The notes below the pieces were generated by a model. It worked only from the letters and a program-made list of their open reading frames with translations. It was not told where the DNA came from and searched no databases. Both the position numbers and the translations under genes were made by a program. Shown here piece after piece: positions 23,641 through 35,640 of a stretch of DNA of 64,000 nt. Origin of the DNA: Alisma plantago-aquatica. Lineage: Eukaryota; Streptophyta; Magnoliopsida; Alismatales; Alismataceae. The stretch covers positions 567,764,906 through 567,828,905 of the forward strand of contig OY856410.1 of the NCBI GenBank assembly GCA_963693085.1. The letters are read 5' to 3'. Within the stretch, counting starts at the first letter, position 1; each line of letters begins with the position of its first letter.

Positions 23641-23805
23641 CGAGAGGTTTGTATAATGACATTGGTCTTGCATCTTTCTCATGTAATACAGACGGCAGGG
23701 TCGCTTTCAAAAAGTTAGTATCCTGGTCATACATCTGTGAAAAAAATTGGTGGAGAGGACCCAAGGTTAGCATCAATTGTGGAGAATATATAAACTCTTT
23801 CTCCT

Positions 23806-26790
23806 GTGATTACGAATGAGCTGAGGAGGGACCGTGTCAATATGTTGGTAGTTGTATTATTTAGTCACTTCCTCCTCCCCTCTAGATCCAGTCAGATCAT
23901 GAATTGTTTGTACCCGCTCGATGAAGATTTAGATAAACTTGACGTTTATGATTGGGTCATCGTGGTACAAGAACTACTTTGTCAAGGATTTGATCTTCTG
24001 AAGGGCGGGAAGGAAGGTGGAGGATACATGAAGGTATGCACCATGCTGCTAATGGTATTACATTTTTATCTTATTTATTTGCCTACTAAATATGCATTAC
24101 TCCCACTTAGCATAACAACATGCATGTTTCTTTATAATGTATATTAATACCTCATTTCATGAAATCCACATCCTTGGTTATTGAAGATGGGAAACTTCTT
24201 ATGAGTGGATCACCCCAATGAGAAACTAATCATAAATAGGTGGTCTTATGTGACAAGGTTGTCATCCATACTCCAGCAAAGAAATCTAAAATTAGCTTCC
24301 TTGCCTTTGACAATTTTTGAAGGATCACATGGGTCAACTATCTGTATCTAGAAGTGGACCTACACAAGATGCAAGCAAACAACATGCACCACCTGATATA
24401 CAAAAATGCAAGATAGGAGCTCTAATTGCTGAGAATGAAGCACTGAAGACTGAGCTGGCAGTGAAGAAGAGAATTGCAAAGGAGATAGAAAATTACGATA
24501 AGAATGTGTTCATGAGAATGCAAAAAGACGTAGACACACTTCATGACTACTACGATGAGTTGTACACTACTAGCATGGAAATGAAGCAAAGACTCTCTGA
24601 GATTGATGACTACACCCAACCTTTATTAGAGCACTGGGAAAATCATGGGGAGGAAAATAAATGTAAATTTTACATTTGGAAAGAAGATTCACTACAGAAG
24701 TAACAAAAACATAATTTTGGAAGTGAAGAGTTCTCCCCAAAGCCTCCAGATAAAGAACAATGTGTATGCGAAAAAGAAGGTATTGACTTATAAAAAATGT
24801 TAAGTTGTTGCCAATATTGTGTAACAAACCCTAAACTAAGATTACATTTTTGGCTTGCTTAATAGAATGTAGGTTGTCATCAAGTCTTAAGTCTCCTTCA
24901 GCAGTTGACCTGTCAGAATTTGAGTTCCCCAATTTCTTGATAAATGTACAACATTGCATAATAGATAAAACAACACTGGTCCACCTCAATCAAAGTGACC
25001 AACAATTTCTAAAGTCTATGATATCAACTGTAAAAGTTGGTCAAACCTTGTGGCTACATGGAGATATTGGAATGTTGGGGGAGGACTTATTGTCAAGCCT
25101 AGAATATCAAGGTTTCGTCTCAGAAACGGTAAGAAATGTACATATATGTTATGTCGTTGCACCTACATTATGTTCTGTTGTGCCCATTTAAGGTTTCATT
25201 GCGCCCATATATGTTCCATTGCACCCAGTTAATGTTTCATTCCACTCATATATGTTCCATTGCACCCGTATACATTCCATTGCACCAAGATATGTTCCAT
25301 TGCACCCAGTTAAGGTTTCATTGAGCCCATTATGTTCCATTGCACCCATATACATTTAGTTCCACCCATATGTGTTCCATTGCACCCAGTTAATGTTTTT
25401 TTGCACCCATATATGTTTTTTACACCCATATATGTTCCATTGTTCCCAGTTAAGGTTTCATTGTGCCCATTATGTTCCATTGCACCCATATACATTTCAT
25501 TTCACCCATATATGTTCCATTGCACCCATATATGTTTCATTATATCCAAATGTATTCCATTGTGCCCATATACATTCCATTACACCCATATATGTTTCAT
25601 TGTGCCTAGTTAAGGTTTCATTGTGTCCATATATGTTTAATTCTCCCCATATACATTCCATTGCGCACATCTTATATGTTTCATTGTGCCCATATATGTT
25701 TCATTGCACCCATATATGTTCTATTGTGCCCATATATGTTACATTGAACCCATATATGTTCCATTGCACCCAGTTAAGGTTCATTGTGCCCATTATGTTC
25801 CATTTCTCTCATATACATTTCATTGCCCCCATATATGTTCCATTGCACCCATATGTTTCATTGTGCCCATATATGTTCCATTGCGTCCATATATCTTCCA
25901 TTGCTCCCAGTTAAGCTTTCATTACACCCATATGTGTTTCATTGTTCCCATATACATTTCATTGTGCCCATATATGCTCCATTACACCCATATATATTTT
26001 ATTGCACGTATATACGCTCCATTTTTCCCATATACATTTCATTGTTTCCATATATGTTTCATTGCATCCAGTTAAGGTTTCATTGTGTCTATATATGTTC
26101 CATTGCCCCTATATATGTTCAATTGCACCCATATATGTTTCATTGTGCACATATATGTTCCCTTGTGCCCATATACATTCCATTGTACCCATGTATCTTT
26201 CATTAGGCCCATATATGTCCCATTGTGCCCATATACATTCCATTGTGCCCATATATGTTCCATTGTGCCCATATATGTTTCATTGAGGCCATATACATTT
26301 CATTGCACCCATATATGTTCCATTATGCCCATATATGTTTCATTGCACCCATATATGTTCCATTGAGACCATATACATTCCGTTGCGTCCATATATGTTC
26401 CATTGCACCCATATATATTTCACTGCTCCCATATATGTTCCATTGTGCCAATATACATTCCATTGCGCCCATATATGTTTGATTGATCCCATATATGTTA
26501 TAGCCATTCCTTTATGTTTCTTTTGTGTAGTATATATAGTCGATGTGCCAAATTTTTTAGGATCAGTACGTGACAAGACTTGTTCGTGAAATGCCCATAA
26601 TACTACACATCAATATGTGTCATTCAATAGAAAGAGGTGGTAACAGTAACATAGAAATGTACTTTGCCAGGCGATTAAATGAATTAAAATAAAATGGCAA
26701 ATTCATAATGGGGTTTCACTCAAATTACCATTGGCATTTTTTGGAGATTTTCATGACCCAAAAAATGATGTTCCACTTCACATGTTGAGA
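23806..26790 (+). pseudogene. Transposon gene relic: DUF1985-like, coiled coil, Ulp1/C48 peptidase
   Basis: Four exon-like blocks can be read. A (23806-24033): 'LYPLDEDLDKLDVYDW', resembling DUF1985-type plant TE proteins, ending at donor AAG/GTATGC. B (24317-24703): a charged coiled coil ('ENEALKTELAVKKRI'). C (24850-25128): 'GEDLLSSLEYQGFVSET', the N-terminal part of a C48 fold, ending in phase 0 at ACG/GTAAGA. D (from 26561, after TTTTTTAG, phase 0): leads to 'GKFIMGFHSNYHWHFLEI', where HW (codons 26729-26734) fits the catalytic His of Ulp1-like peptidases. A TAA at 26690-26692 breaks D, and no Asp or Cys exon follows. The C-D intron is almost wholly minisatellite. The transposon class is unknown; a MULE is possible. 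Starts of A and B are uncertain. Confidence 0.55.
25129..26520. repeat. 20-bp minisatellite filling an intron
   Basis: About 65 copies of a 20-bp unit close to CATTGCACCCATATATGTTC, with variants (GTGCCC, AGTTAAGG in place of ATATATG) and occasional 21-bp units. It begins right after the splice donor at 25129 and ends shortly before the acceptor at 26560 of the C48 gene relic. The unit contains no plus-strand stop in most registers, which yields long meaningless frames. Confidence 0.9.
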
Positions 26791-26879
26791 GGGACGTTTA
26801 CAGTACACATGTTTAGGGACAAGTGCAGTCGTGTCAAAAAGTGAACAATTAGGTGCCTATTTTATATGTGTAATTGGGC

Positions 26880-27342
26880 CCTAATGTTGAACATACCTAT
26901 ATTTTAGAACTGTGTGTTGATGTGCCCAACCATTTGTATGTATATAGTCGATGCACCTCATTTGTATGTAACACTCTCGCTTCATGAGTGAATGCACCCA
27001 CATCATGTATAAATGCAATAGATATATGGTTACCGTGCTCATTTCATTTGTTGATGCACCCCACGTCATGTATAATTGCAATAGATGTATGGTTAATGAG
27101 CCAACTTCATGAGTTAATGCTCCCATTCATGACTTAACATGCCCACTTCATGCGTAAATGCACATAGTTCATGAAATGTGCCTACTCGTGACTTAATGCC
27201 CCAACTTCATGCGGCAATGCTCTCATTTCATGAGTCAATGTGCCTACTCATGACTTAATGCACCCACTTCATGCATCAATGTGTCCACTTCATGAGTCCA
27301 TGTGCCAACGTCATGTATAAATGCAATACATGTATGGTTAAT
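26880..27342. repeat. 21-bp degenerate repeat 'CACCCACTTCATGCGTCAATG', left part
   Basis: Irregular repeats of CACCCACTTCATGNNTNAATG and two longer 'catgtataaatgcaatagat' blocks. The field continues at 47932-47980 on the other side of LTR element 1, showing that the element inserted into this array. Confidence 0.75.
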
Positions 27343-27667
27343 TGATGCAACCCTATTTTAGGGCTCCATCATGTGCCATTTTGTACCTACGTTGCATCTA
27401 AACATGTTAAATTACAAGTCTTTTTCCCCAATATGATTATCACTACAAATATGCTTATGGATGTTCTTTGCACTATTTTTCAGGTACTTGGACCATGCTT
27501 AGATGGAAGAGAGAGAGAGAGGGAGTTCTAGGGTTCCCCCACTCAAGGAGGGACCCAAAGAAGGCCCCAAAGTCTCCCTCAACCTACCTCCAGTGGCCAA
27601 GAATCATCCCCAAGCAAAGACATCCGAAAATGACAAAGTCAGAAGCAAAATCAAGAAGTCAAGCCTC

Positions 27668-28185
27668 ACCACGGTCGTGGCCACAATGCCACGGTCGTGC
27701 ATTTATTGCCAAGTTCCAACAGGTTGCAACAGGGAAATTCCACAGAGTCCCACGGCCGTGGCCTCCCAGCCACGACCGTGGCCAGTGAAGACACCATGAC
27801 CGTGGCCATCAGCACGGTCGTGGCCCCGAGAAGTGAAAATGGTCATGGGCTCCTCCCACGGTCGTGCGTTTATTGATCAAGAAATCAGTTGCCAACAGGG
27901 TTTTTGCCCAGAACGCACGACCGTGGCCACGTCACCACGATCGTGGCCAAAGACGATTAAGACGCCCATGGCCCCTCCCCACGGTCAGCTCCTCCTCCTC
28001 CAAAATGGTCGTGTTACCCAACACGGTCGTGGTGCATGTTACCCACCACAATCGTGTCACTCCGCCACGGCCGTGGCCACCACCATCTCACCACTTCCTT
28101 CACACCACGACCATTTTCACCCCCCACGACTGTTCCCCACTACCCTCACCACGGCCGTGGCACACCCACCACGACTGTGGTGATC
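27668..28185. promoter_or_regulatory. U3 array of CCACGGYCGTGG palindromes
   Basis: About 20 perfect or near copies of the dyad CCACGGTCGTGG / CCACGGCCGTGG (also CCACGACCGTGG) in 520 bp, ending about 60 bp upstream of the TATA box at 28246. Position suggests an upstream activating or repressing protein-binding array, but function is inferred only. The same array is in the 3' LTR at 45805-46322. Confidence 0.75.
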
Positions 28186-28245
28186 ACCTGCCCTGTACAA
28201 CTTTGCACTACTTTTCCTATTTTACCCCCACTTAGCCCTAGCTCC

Positions 28246-28252
28246 TATATAA
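28246..28252 (+). promoter_or_regulatory. TATA box of element 1 5' LTR
   Basis: TATATAA in the context 'gctcctatataagcac', conserved in the 3' LTR at 46385-46391. It separates the palindrome-rich U3 from the R/U5 part. Confidence 0.7.
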
Positions 28253-29098
28253 GCACTAGTTGCTTCTAGGGCTCGAGAGAGAGCACCCCCTAGCCACAAC
28301 TTAGCTTCTCCCTTGCATACATTACTCCCATCCACCTACTTTCCTTGCATTTAATCCCATTTCCACCCACTTTCCACTCATTTCCACCATAGAAACCTAG
28401 TTTCTCTAGGTTTCTATCCATCCATTTCCCTTTTTCCATGCTCTTGGGCACCATTGGAGGAGGAGGCTCATGGCTGGCAGTAAGGAGGTGAAGAAGTCAA
28501 GCTTCATCAAGCATCCATGGTGTTTCCTACTCTCTTTACCTTCTCCTTTGTTTCTATTTTGATCATGTATAGCTAAGCCCCCTTTGGTGGGCTGTTTGGG
28601 GCAAAAATGTGACTTTGATACCATGTTGGGGGAATACAATTTGTAATGAACATATTTCACTTCTATGATGATTGCCTTTGCATGTATCTCATTTCCCATT
28701 ACTTGTGCATGTGATTTTTGTTTAATTACATTAATTGCTAGCCATGTGGTGTTTGAAGACATTTTCCTCTAGGATGTTTTGGTTTCTATGTAGCTATCAT
28801 AGGATTGGCTCCTAGGTCTTTAATTCGGATCCCTAGCTAGCCCACTATCTTCCTACATAATAACCTTCCTCATACATGCAAATGTGAGTTCTAAGTGACT
28901 AGTATAAGTGTGATTAGTGCAATTGCCTAGGATTTTCTAAAGGCTGAGGTGGCTAGTGGCATGAGGTCAAATATCATCATCTCTACTCCCATAATTACCC
29001 TTGGTCCTCAATTGACTAATACCACTTATCCTAGAGACCTAGACTTGGTAAGTCCTATGAGAATTACACCTAGCCCTAGTTCTCCAACTAGTAGCATA

Positions 29099-29545
29099 CA
29101 CTACTACAGAAATAGCATTCAGTGTCACTTTTCTGGGCGTCGATTAGTAAGGAAAACCGACGCCTAACATTTAAGGCGTCGGTTGTTCAAGCAACCCGAC
29201 GTCTATATTCGAAGACCAGCCAGACACGGGTACTGCTTTGTATTAAGCGTCGGTTGTTTATAACAACCCGACGCTTAAAGTCGCCCGCGAAATCCATATT
29301 TCGATCAAAAAAATAGTGTCATTTTCAGCGTCGGTTATATACGTAGAAACCGACGCCTATGTGCGATGAAAATTTGCGTGAAAAGTGTCACTTTCAGCGT
29401 CGGTTATCCTTGTATAACCGACGCTGAAAGTGGTTCCCGCCAAATAATTTCATGAAAATATCGTCCAATTGGACGTCGGTTTTTTCAAACAACCGACGCT
29501 AAAGATGTTTAGGCATCGGTTGTGTTAAACAACCGACGCTATTTG
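29099..29545. repeat. 5' terminal and subterminal repeats of the CACTA element
   Basis: After the TIR there are about 14 copies of GCGTCGGTT or its complement AACCGACGC (with single-base variants), mostly as closely spaced inverted pairs forming small hairpins. In En/Spm such subterminal motifs bind TNPA; the same role is inferred here. Confidence 0.85.
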
Positions 29546-29932
29546 GGAACTTCATTACCCTCGATCGCCCGACTCTTCCCCTTTCTTCTGTTTCATTGTG
29601 ATTTCCCTATTTCTCTGCTGCCGCCGATTTCTCTCCGGCGATTTCTTCTTCAGCTCCCCTTCTCCGGCGCCCCCTTCTCTGCCACCACTCCTGCTCGCCG
29701 CCGCTCCTGCCGCCGTTGGACACCTGCTCGTCGCCGCTCCTGCTCGCCGACGATCCTACGCCTGTTGTTTCTCTGCGTCGCCGCCACCGCCGCCGCCTGC
29801 TCGTCGCCGCTCCTGCTCGCCGACGATCCTGCTCCTGCTGCTGCTCTGCGTCGTCGCCGCCGCCGCCCGCTCCTTCCTCCTTGTTGCTGCTCTGCGTCTC
29901 CTTGCTCACGCCCTAACTCTGTTGCTCACAAG
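29546..29932 (+). other. GC-rich ATG-free leader exon of the CACTA element (inferred)
   Basis: Roughly 390 bp of CT/CG-rich DNA with internal near-repeats ('ctcgtcgccgctcctgctcg', then 'ccgacgatcct'). It contains no ATG on the plus strand and ends at a possible donor AAG/GTACTA. Both CACTA genes begin with an ATG at or one base after an acceptor (32380 and 35787), so this fits a shared non-coding first exon, as in En/Spm where one transcript is alternatively spliced. The frames that cross it are GC-rich by-products. A captured host 5' UTR is the alternative. Confidence 0.45.
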
Positions 29933-31030
29933 GTACTAGCATCAAACCCTTCCTCTGCCATTCTTTCTAGGTTGACGCCCTAACTCTGCTGCTGTTTTAA
30001 TGCTAGTGTCAGGGCTATCTATCTAGGTTGATGTATGAGCTATCCCCTGTATTTTTTTTCCTGCTCTCTTTGTGTGTATGAGCCTGTTCCTTGGTTGTGT
30101 ATGGTCTTTCTGTTTGGAGATGTTTTGATCCCCTGTGTGGGATACTTTCTCCTTTTGTTCTTTACGTTTGGTCAGGTGTGTTGTCTGTAAATGCCCAAAG
30201 TTTTTTTGGTATCAATAGTTGAGTGTTTTTCACAAAAAAAAAAAGATGGAGAAGTTAAATGGATACAACTCTGTACATAGGTAGGTGTAGTTCTCTAGCT
30301 AATTACAATAAGAACATGACAATATGATAATAAACATCTACAACCTAATGCCACCTACCAAGACATATACTAATACCACCTCCTCACCTATCAAAATATT
30401 AAGGTTAGACATATAAAGGAGGAAGAGTTGTGAAACATGTGTACATGAATCTGAAGCCACTATACAAACTCTGTTTGAGTGTTTAAGTATCAAGCATCGT
30501 TAGTCCAATACATAAGTACTAGAAGTATCCATGGGTTAAATAAGGTGAACTAGCTGTGTAATGTTAGGGTTTCTGTAGTAGTGGGTGCGCCTACTACATT
30601 TGGGGGTGTGCCTTATACTATTTGATATCCTTGATTTTATCTTCTATCCTAAATAAAATTAAGGGACCCATGATTAGAAAACAATTCCAAACTTGGCACC
30701 CACACTAATTGGAAGGAAATAAAATATGATTATTGAAATACACATTTGTGATGTGATACCTTTTTTAGGATGCATATATTAGATTCAACCTTTGAGACAT
30801 CCTTTTATGAGTTCCAATACAATTAGGGTTTCATTTCATTGCCATTGTATGTATTATAATATTACATCTTTCACATAAAAATTAATTAAATTGAATCCTA
30901 TTGGAACCCTAATTTAAATCCTAATTTGATTTAAACTTGTCCATTCTAGCATCCTAATTTGATTTGATTAAACCCTAACATTGTTTAAACCCTAACATCA
31001 ATTGTGATGAAACCCTAACATGTACATATC
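29933..31030. other. First part of the CACTA leader intron
   Basis: AT-rich non-coding DNA between the GC-rich leader and the 449-bp repeats. No reading frame; short direct repeats of 'aaaccctaacat' at about 30970-31020. Confidence 0.45.
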
Positions 31031-32264
31031 TATTATTGTGTTTGTTGGCCTAGAAACTCGTCCAAGATTGACTCATTAGGAGTAAATCTTGGATAGTCCC
31101 CGGTTTGGGACTCTTCTTGAACACCTAATCTCACTTAGGATGTAAGTGTATAATGTGTATTGGGTTTTCGAGAAAATTTTGGTAGCATTTCCCTGTTTGT
31201 TCTCTAAGTACATATGTACTTAGAGAACAGTGGGGAAATGCTGCCGAAATTTTCTCGAAAACCCAATACACATTATACACTTACTAGTGAGATTAGGTGT
31301 TCAAGGATGGGATAGGTGGTACACATTTATTATATATAAGAATGACATCACATGTGTTTGTTGGCCTAGAATGTGAACAACCATTGTTTTTTATATTACT
31401 TGTACATTGGTATAAATTAGAATGAACAATCACTAAATTATATACTGTTTGTATGGAGTCCGGCTTCATTGTAGATATCTATTATTGTGTTTGTTGGCCT
31501 AGAAACCCGTCCAAGATTGACTCATTAGGAGTAAATCTTGGATAGTCCCCGGTTTGGGACTGTTCTTGAACACCTAATCTCACTTAGGATGTAAGTGTAT
31601 AATGTGTATTGGGTTTTCGAGAAAATTTTGGTAGCATTTCCCCGTTTGTTCTCTAAGTACATATGTACTTAGAGAACAGCGGGGAAATGCTGCCGAAATT
31701 TTCTCGAAAACCCAATACACATTATACACTTACTAGTGAGATTAGGTGTTCAAGGATGGGATAGGTGGTACACATTTATTATATATAAGAATGACATCAC
31801 ATGTGTTTGTTGGCCTAGAATGTGAACAATCATTGTTTTTTATATTACTTGTACATTGGTATAAATTAGAATGAACAATCACTAAATTATATACTGTTTG
31901 TATGGAGTCCGGCTTCATTGTAGATATCTATTATTGTGTTTGTTGGCCTAGAAACCCGTCCAAGATTGACTCATTAGGAGTAAATCTTGGATAGTCCCCG
32001 GTTTGGGACTGTTCTTGAACACCTAATCTCACTTAGGATGTAAGTGTATAATGTGTATTGGGTTTTCGAGAAAATTTTGGTAGCATTTCCCCATTTGTTC
32101 TCTAAGTACATATGTACTTAGAGAACAGCGGGGAAATGCTGCCGAAATTTTCTTGAAAACCCAATACACATTATACACTTACTAGTGAGATTAGGTGTTC
32201 AAGGATGGGATAGGTGGTACACATTTATTATATATAAGAATGACATCACATGTGTTTGTTGGCA
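31031..32264. repeat. 449-bp tandem repeats, each with a ~190-bp palindrome
   Basis: Units begin 'tattattgtg' at 31031, 31480 and 31929, exactly 449 bp apart and nearly identical; the third stops at about 32264. Each unit holds a long inverted repeat (31116-31311, 31565-31760, 32014-32209) centred on AGTACATATGTACT, with arms matching over about 90 bp apart from a few bases, plus a smaller stem CCAAGATT/AATCTTGG. A fourth, core-only palindrome follows at 32261-32322. The array ends about 60 bp before the transposase acceptor. Confidence 0.95.
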
Positions 32265-32322
32265 TTTCCCCGTTTGTTCTCTAAGTACATATGTACTTAG
32301 AGAACAGCGGGGAAATGTTGCC
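32261..32322. repeat. Fourth, truncated copy of the palindrome core
   Basis: Sixty-two bases reproduce only the centre of the palindrome (GGCATTTCCCC ... GGGGAAATGTTGCC around AGTACATATGTACT). It is joined to the third 449-bp unit at 'tgttggc', consistent with a deletion between repeats. Confidence 0.85.
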
Positions 32323-32381
32323 TAATCTTTTCCTAATATATACTTGTTTCCTAATATATACTTGTTTTCTCTGATCATAGA

Positions 32382-35300
32382 ATGGATAGATCATGGATGT
32401 CCATTCGTAATCGTTGCACCCCAGAGTTTATATATGGTCTTGATCAGTTTATTAGATTTGTCGAGGAACATAGGAAAAAACCTACAGATAGGTTCTACTG
32501 TCCATGTAGGCATTGTGGTAACAACTTGAAAGTCAACACTGGTGAGGAAATCAAAAGTCATGTCATGTGCAATGGGATTGTACAAGGCTATACAGAATGG
32601 CACTGGCATGGAGAGATTTCAAAATCGAAACCAGTAGATGTCGATAGCAGTGCTTGGGTGGAAGAAGAAATTGCCTCCGATGACGTAAATGTGAACGAAC
32701 CAGTTCTAGCAGACATCGTTGATACGATGCTGGATAGTTGTAGGGTAGAGCACACCGATCCACCTCCTATCTTTACAAACATTGTGCATGATGCTGAGAT
32801 ACCGTTATACACAGGTTGTGCTAAGTTTACGAAGCTTAGCGCTGTGTTGAGATTGTATAAGTTGAAAGCTAACAATAGATGGAGCGACAAAAGCTTCACT
32901 TCATTGTTGACTTTGTTGAAAGAAATTCTTCCTGAAGGAAACGAGCTTCCAATCTCAACATACCAGGTAAAGAAAATGTTGTGCCCAATGGGAATGGAGG
33001 CCAAGAAGATACACGCATGCCCAAATGATTGTGTATTATTTCAAAAGGACTATGTAGATTTGAAAGATTGTCCAAAATGTGGTGCGTCACGGTATAAATT
33101 GACGACTTCGGGGGAGTCCAAAACTGGTTCTCCTGCCAAGGTGTTGTGGTATCTACCTATAATATCACGGTTTCAACGCTTGTTTGCAAATCCGAAAGAT
33201 GCGAAGAATTTGAGGTGGCATGCAGATGTTAAGAAAAATAATGATGGGATCCTACGACATGCGTCTGATTCCCCACAGTGGAAGAAGATTGATCTATTGT
33301 ACCCTAAATTTGGTGAAGAAGATAGGAATCTAAGACTTGGGCTTTGTACAGATGGGATGAATCCGTACGGGACATTGAGCAGCCAACATAGCACTTGGCC
33401 AGTCATGCTTGTTATATACAATCTTCCTCCCTGGATGTGTATGAAAAATAAGTACGTTATGTTGTCATTTTTGATATCGGGCCCTAAACAACCCGGAAAT
33501 GATATCGATGTTTATCTTGAACCTTTGATTGATGACTTAAAGAAACTTTGGGCTGAAGGTGTGATGACCTATGATGCTTCAGCAAGAGAGACATTTCATT
33601 TGCACGCTATGTTGTTTTGCACTATTAATGACTTTCCAGCATATGGGAATTTGTCTGGATATAGTGTCAAAGGAGCTAAAGTGTGTCCTATATGTGAAGA
33701 AAACACTGATTCAATAAGACTAAAACATGGCGGCAAGACTGTATATCTTGGTCATCGAAGGTTTCTTTCAAAATTCCATCCGTATCGTAGGAAGCACAAA
33801 GCATTCAATGGATGGAATGATGAACGGAGTGCACCTAAACCTATACCAGGGGATGTTGTTTATGAAAGAGTAAAAGACATTGTCAATGAATTTGGTAAGA
33901 AATCACAATGTAGTATGGCCACACGGAGTGACAATTCTTCATTCAAGAAGAAGTCAATATTTTGGGATCTTCCTTATTGGAGTTCTTTGACAGTCAGGCA
34001 TTGTATCGATGTAATGCACGTTGAGAAAAATGTATGTGATAGCATCATTGGTACTCTATTAAATATACCAGGTAAGACTAAAGATGGGATAAAATCCAGA
34101 CTGGACCTACGTGAAATGGGAATAAGGTCAGAATTAACAGAATTACGTGAAATGGGTAATAAAAGAACATACTTACCTCCCGCTTGTTACACGTTGTCTA
34201 GAAAGGAGAAGAAAACTTTTTGTGAATGCTTGGTAAATGTTAAGGTGCCACATGGTTACTCATCCAACATCCGTAGATTGGTATCAATGAAAGATCTGAA
34301 GTTGATAGGTCTTAAATCTCATGATTGTCACACTCTAATGCAACAAATATTGCCCGTGGCAATTCAATCTATATTGCCGAAGCATGTAAGGTTTGCAATT
34401 ACCAGACTTTGTTTCTTTTTCAACAGTCTATGCAGCAAAGTTATTGACCCTGATACTCTCGATAATTTGCAAAGAGAAGTGGTTGTTACCCTATGTCAGC
34501 TTGAGATGTATTTTTCTCCTTCGTTCTTTGATATCATGGTACATCTTGTTGTCCACTTGACTAGGGAAGTGAAAATGTTGGGACCAGTTTTCTTGCATTG
34601 GATGTATCCCTTTGAACGATACATGAGCGTTTTTAAAGGTGATGTTCGAAACCGTTATCGGCCTGAAGGGAGTATTATTGAAGGTTATGTGGCGAGAGAG
34701 GTTATGGATTTTTGCAATGACTTTCTCAGTGGTAATGACACTCCTGATAATGACAAGAATATTGAGGAGGGCAAAGGAATTTTGGGATCACGGGTGAAAG
34801 TAATCAGCCGTGAGCAGTTGGAACAAGCTCACTTGTATATTTTACACAATATGGACGAAGTGAGTGTTTATATCGAGGAACATACCAATTTCATAAAGAG
34901 ACAACATCCTCGAGCAAGTTCAATGTGGCTTGCTAGAGAGCATAATAAGACTTTTACTAAGTGGTTTGAAGATAAAGTCTTACATCAACTATCTTAAGCA
35001 CTAAATGATATTACAGAAACTATCAAATGCCTCGCCTTTAAACCAAAACCGAATGTTATGTCTTATGAAGGGTTTGACATTAATGGATTCACATATTACA
35101 CAAAGCGCCAAGATGATAAGAGTGTCGTCCAAAATAGTGGGGTCACTCTTCAAGCGTCTACTATGTACTTTGCAAGTGCAAAGGATAAGAGTCCACGTGA
35201 AGCTAAAATGTCATATTACGGTGTCATTGAGGACATTTGGGAGTTTGACTACATAGATTTTAAAATTCCGCTCTTTAAATGTAATTGGGTTGATAACACC

Positions 35301-35630
35301 AAAGGAGTTATAGTGGATGAATTGGGTTTCACTTTGGTGAACTTTGAAAAGATTGGTGAGAAGGGTGAACCATTCATATTGGCATCACAGGCGAAACAAA
35401 TATTCTATATCGATGATCCTGCGAATGATAAATGGTCGGTTGTTCTTCATGGTAAAAGACAGTTCATTGAAGATCCTATAGATGAAGAAGAGTACTATGA
35501 TAAGTATGATGACTCCAGTCCATTCTCAGTTGGGTTACCCACTCCACAAAATATTGAAGCTAATGATGACTTATATGTGCGCGGAGATCACAATGAAGGA
35601 TTGTTAATTGATAAAAGATCACAATTTTAG
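32382..35630 (+). pseudogene. CACTA transposase, TNP2 (tnpD-like) with one premature stop
   Basis: Catalyses excision and integration of CACTA elements in the nucleus. The 871-codon frame opens with the transposase-associated domain ('MDRSWMSIRNR', C.C..C, residues 1-77). The Transposase_21 core follows, with 'LCTDGMNPYG' (Asp324), 'GNDIDVYL' (Asp374/376) and 'HCIDVMHVEKNV' (about 540-552), then a DUF4218-like region (about 665-780, 'LPKHVRFAITRL'). TAA at 34995-34997 ends it, but the same frame continues to 35630 with the usual DUF4216 end ('GYDINGYTFYTK'-like, 'FKCNWVD'), so the stop is premature and removes 211 residues. The ATG lies one base after the acceptor ATAG at 32380. The truncated protein might keep the core; activity is doubtful. 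Confidence 0.9.
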
Positions 35631-35640
35631 AGACATGTAT

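Larger units (their letters stand above)
27343..29098 (+). repeat. 5' LTR of element 1, left part (U3, R start)
   Basis: Begins TGATGCA and matches the 3' LTR from 45484; I count six differences in the first 158 aligned bases. The match is broken after 29098 by the CACTA insertion and resumes at 40023. Confidence 0.92.

Noticed and set aside
25129..26520. CRISPR-like appearance (short regular repeats)
   Set aside because: The units are contiguous with no unique spacers, and the context is a plant intron.
25136..26589. Long plus-strand frames with 'HCTHICSI'-like residues
   Set aside because: They are translations of the 20-bp minisatellite in all three frames; the repeat simply lacks stop codons.
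27468..28269. Frames of 77-123 codons in the LTR palindrome array (and copies at 45574-46408)
   Set aside because: Proline/histidine-rich products of the CCACGGYCGTGG repeats in U3; the two LTR copies differ by changes with no sign of coding constraint.
29522..29983. Alanine/serine/arginine-rich frames on both strands in the GC-rich leader
   Set aside because: GC-rich low complexity with no ATG on the plus strand; better explained as a non-coding leader.
31116..32322. Palindromes as a MITE inserted three times
   Set aside because: The flanks are also repeated at exactly 449 bp, so tandem duplication of a whole unit explains the copies; a MITE may have been present only in the first unit.
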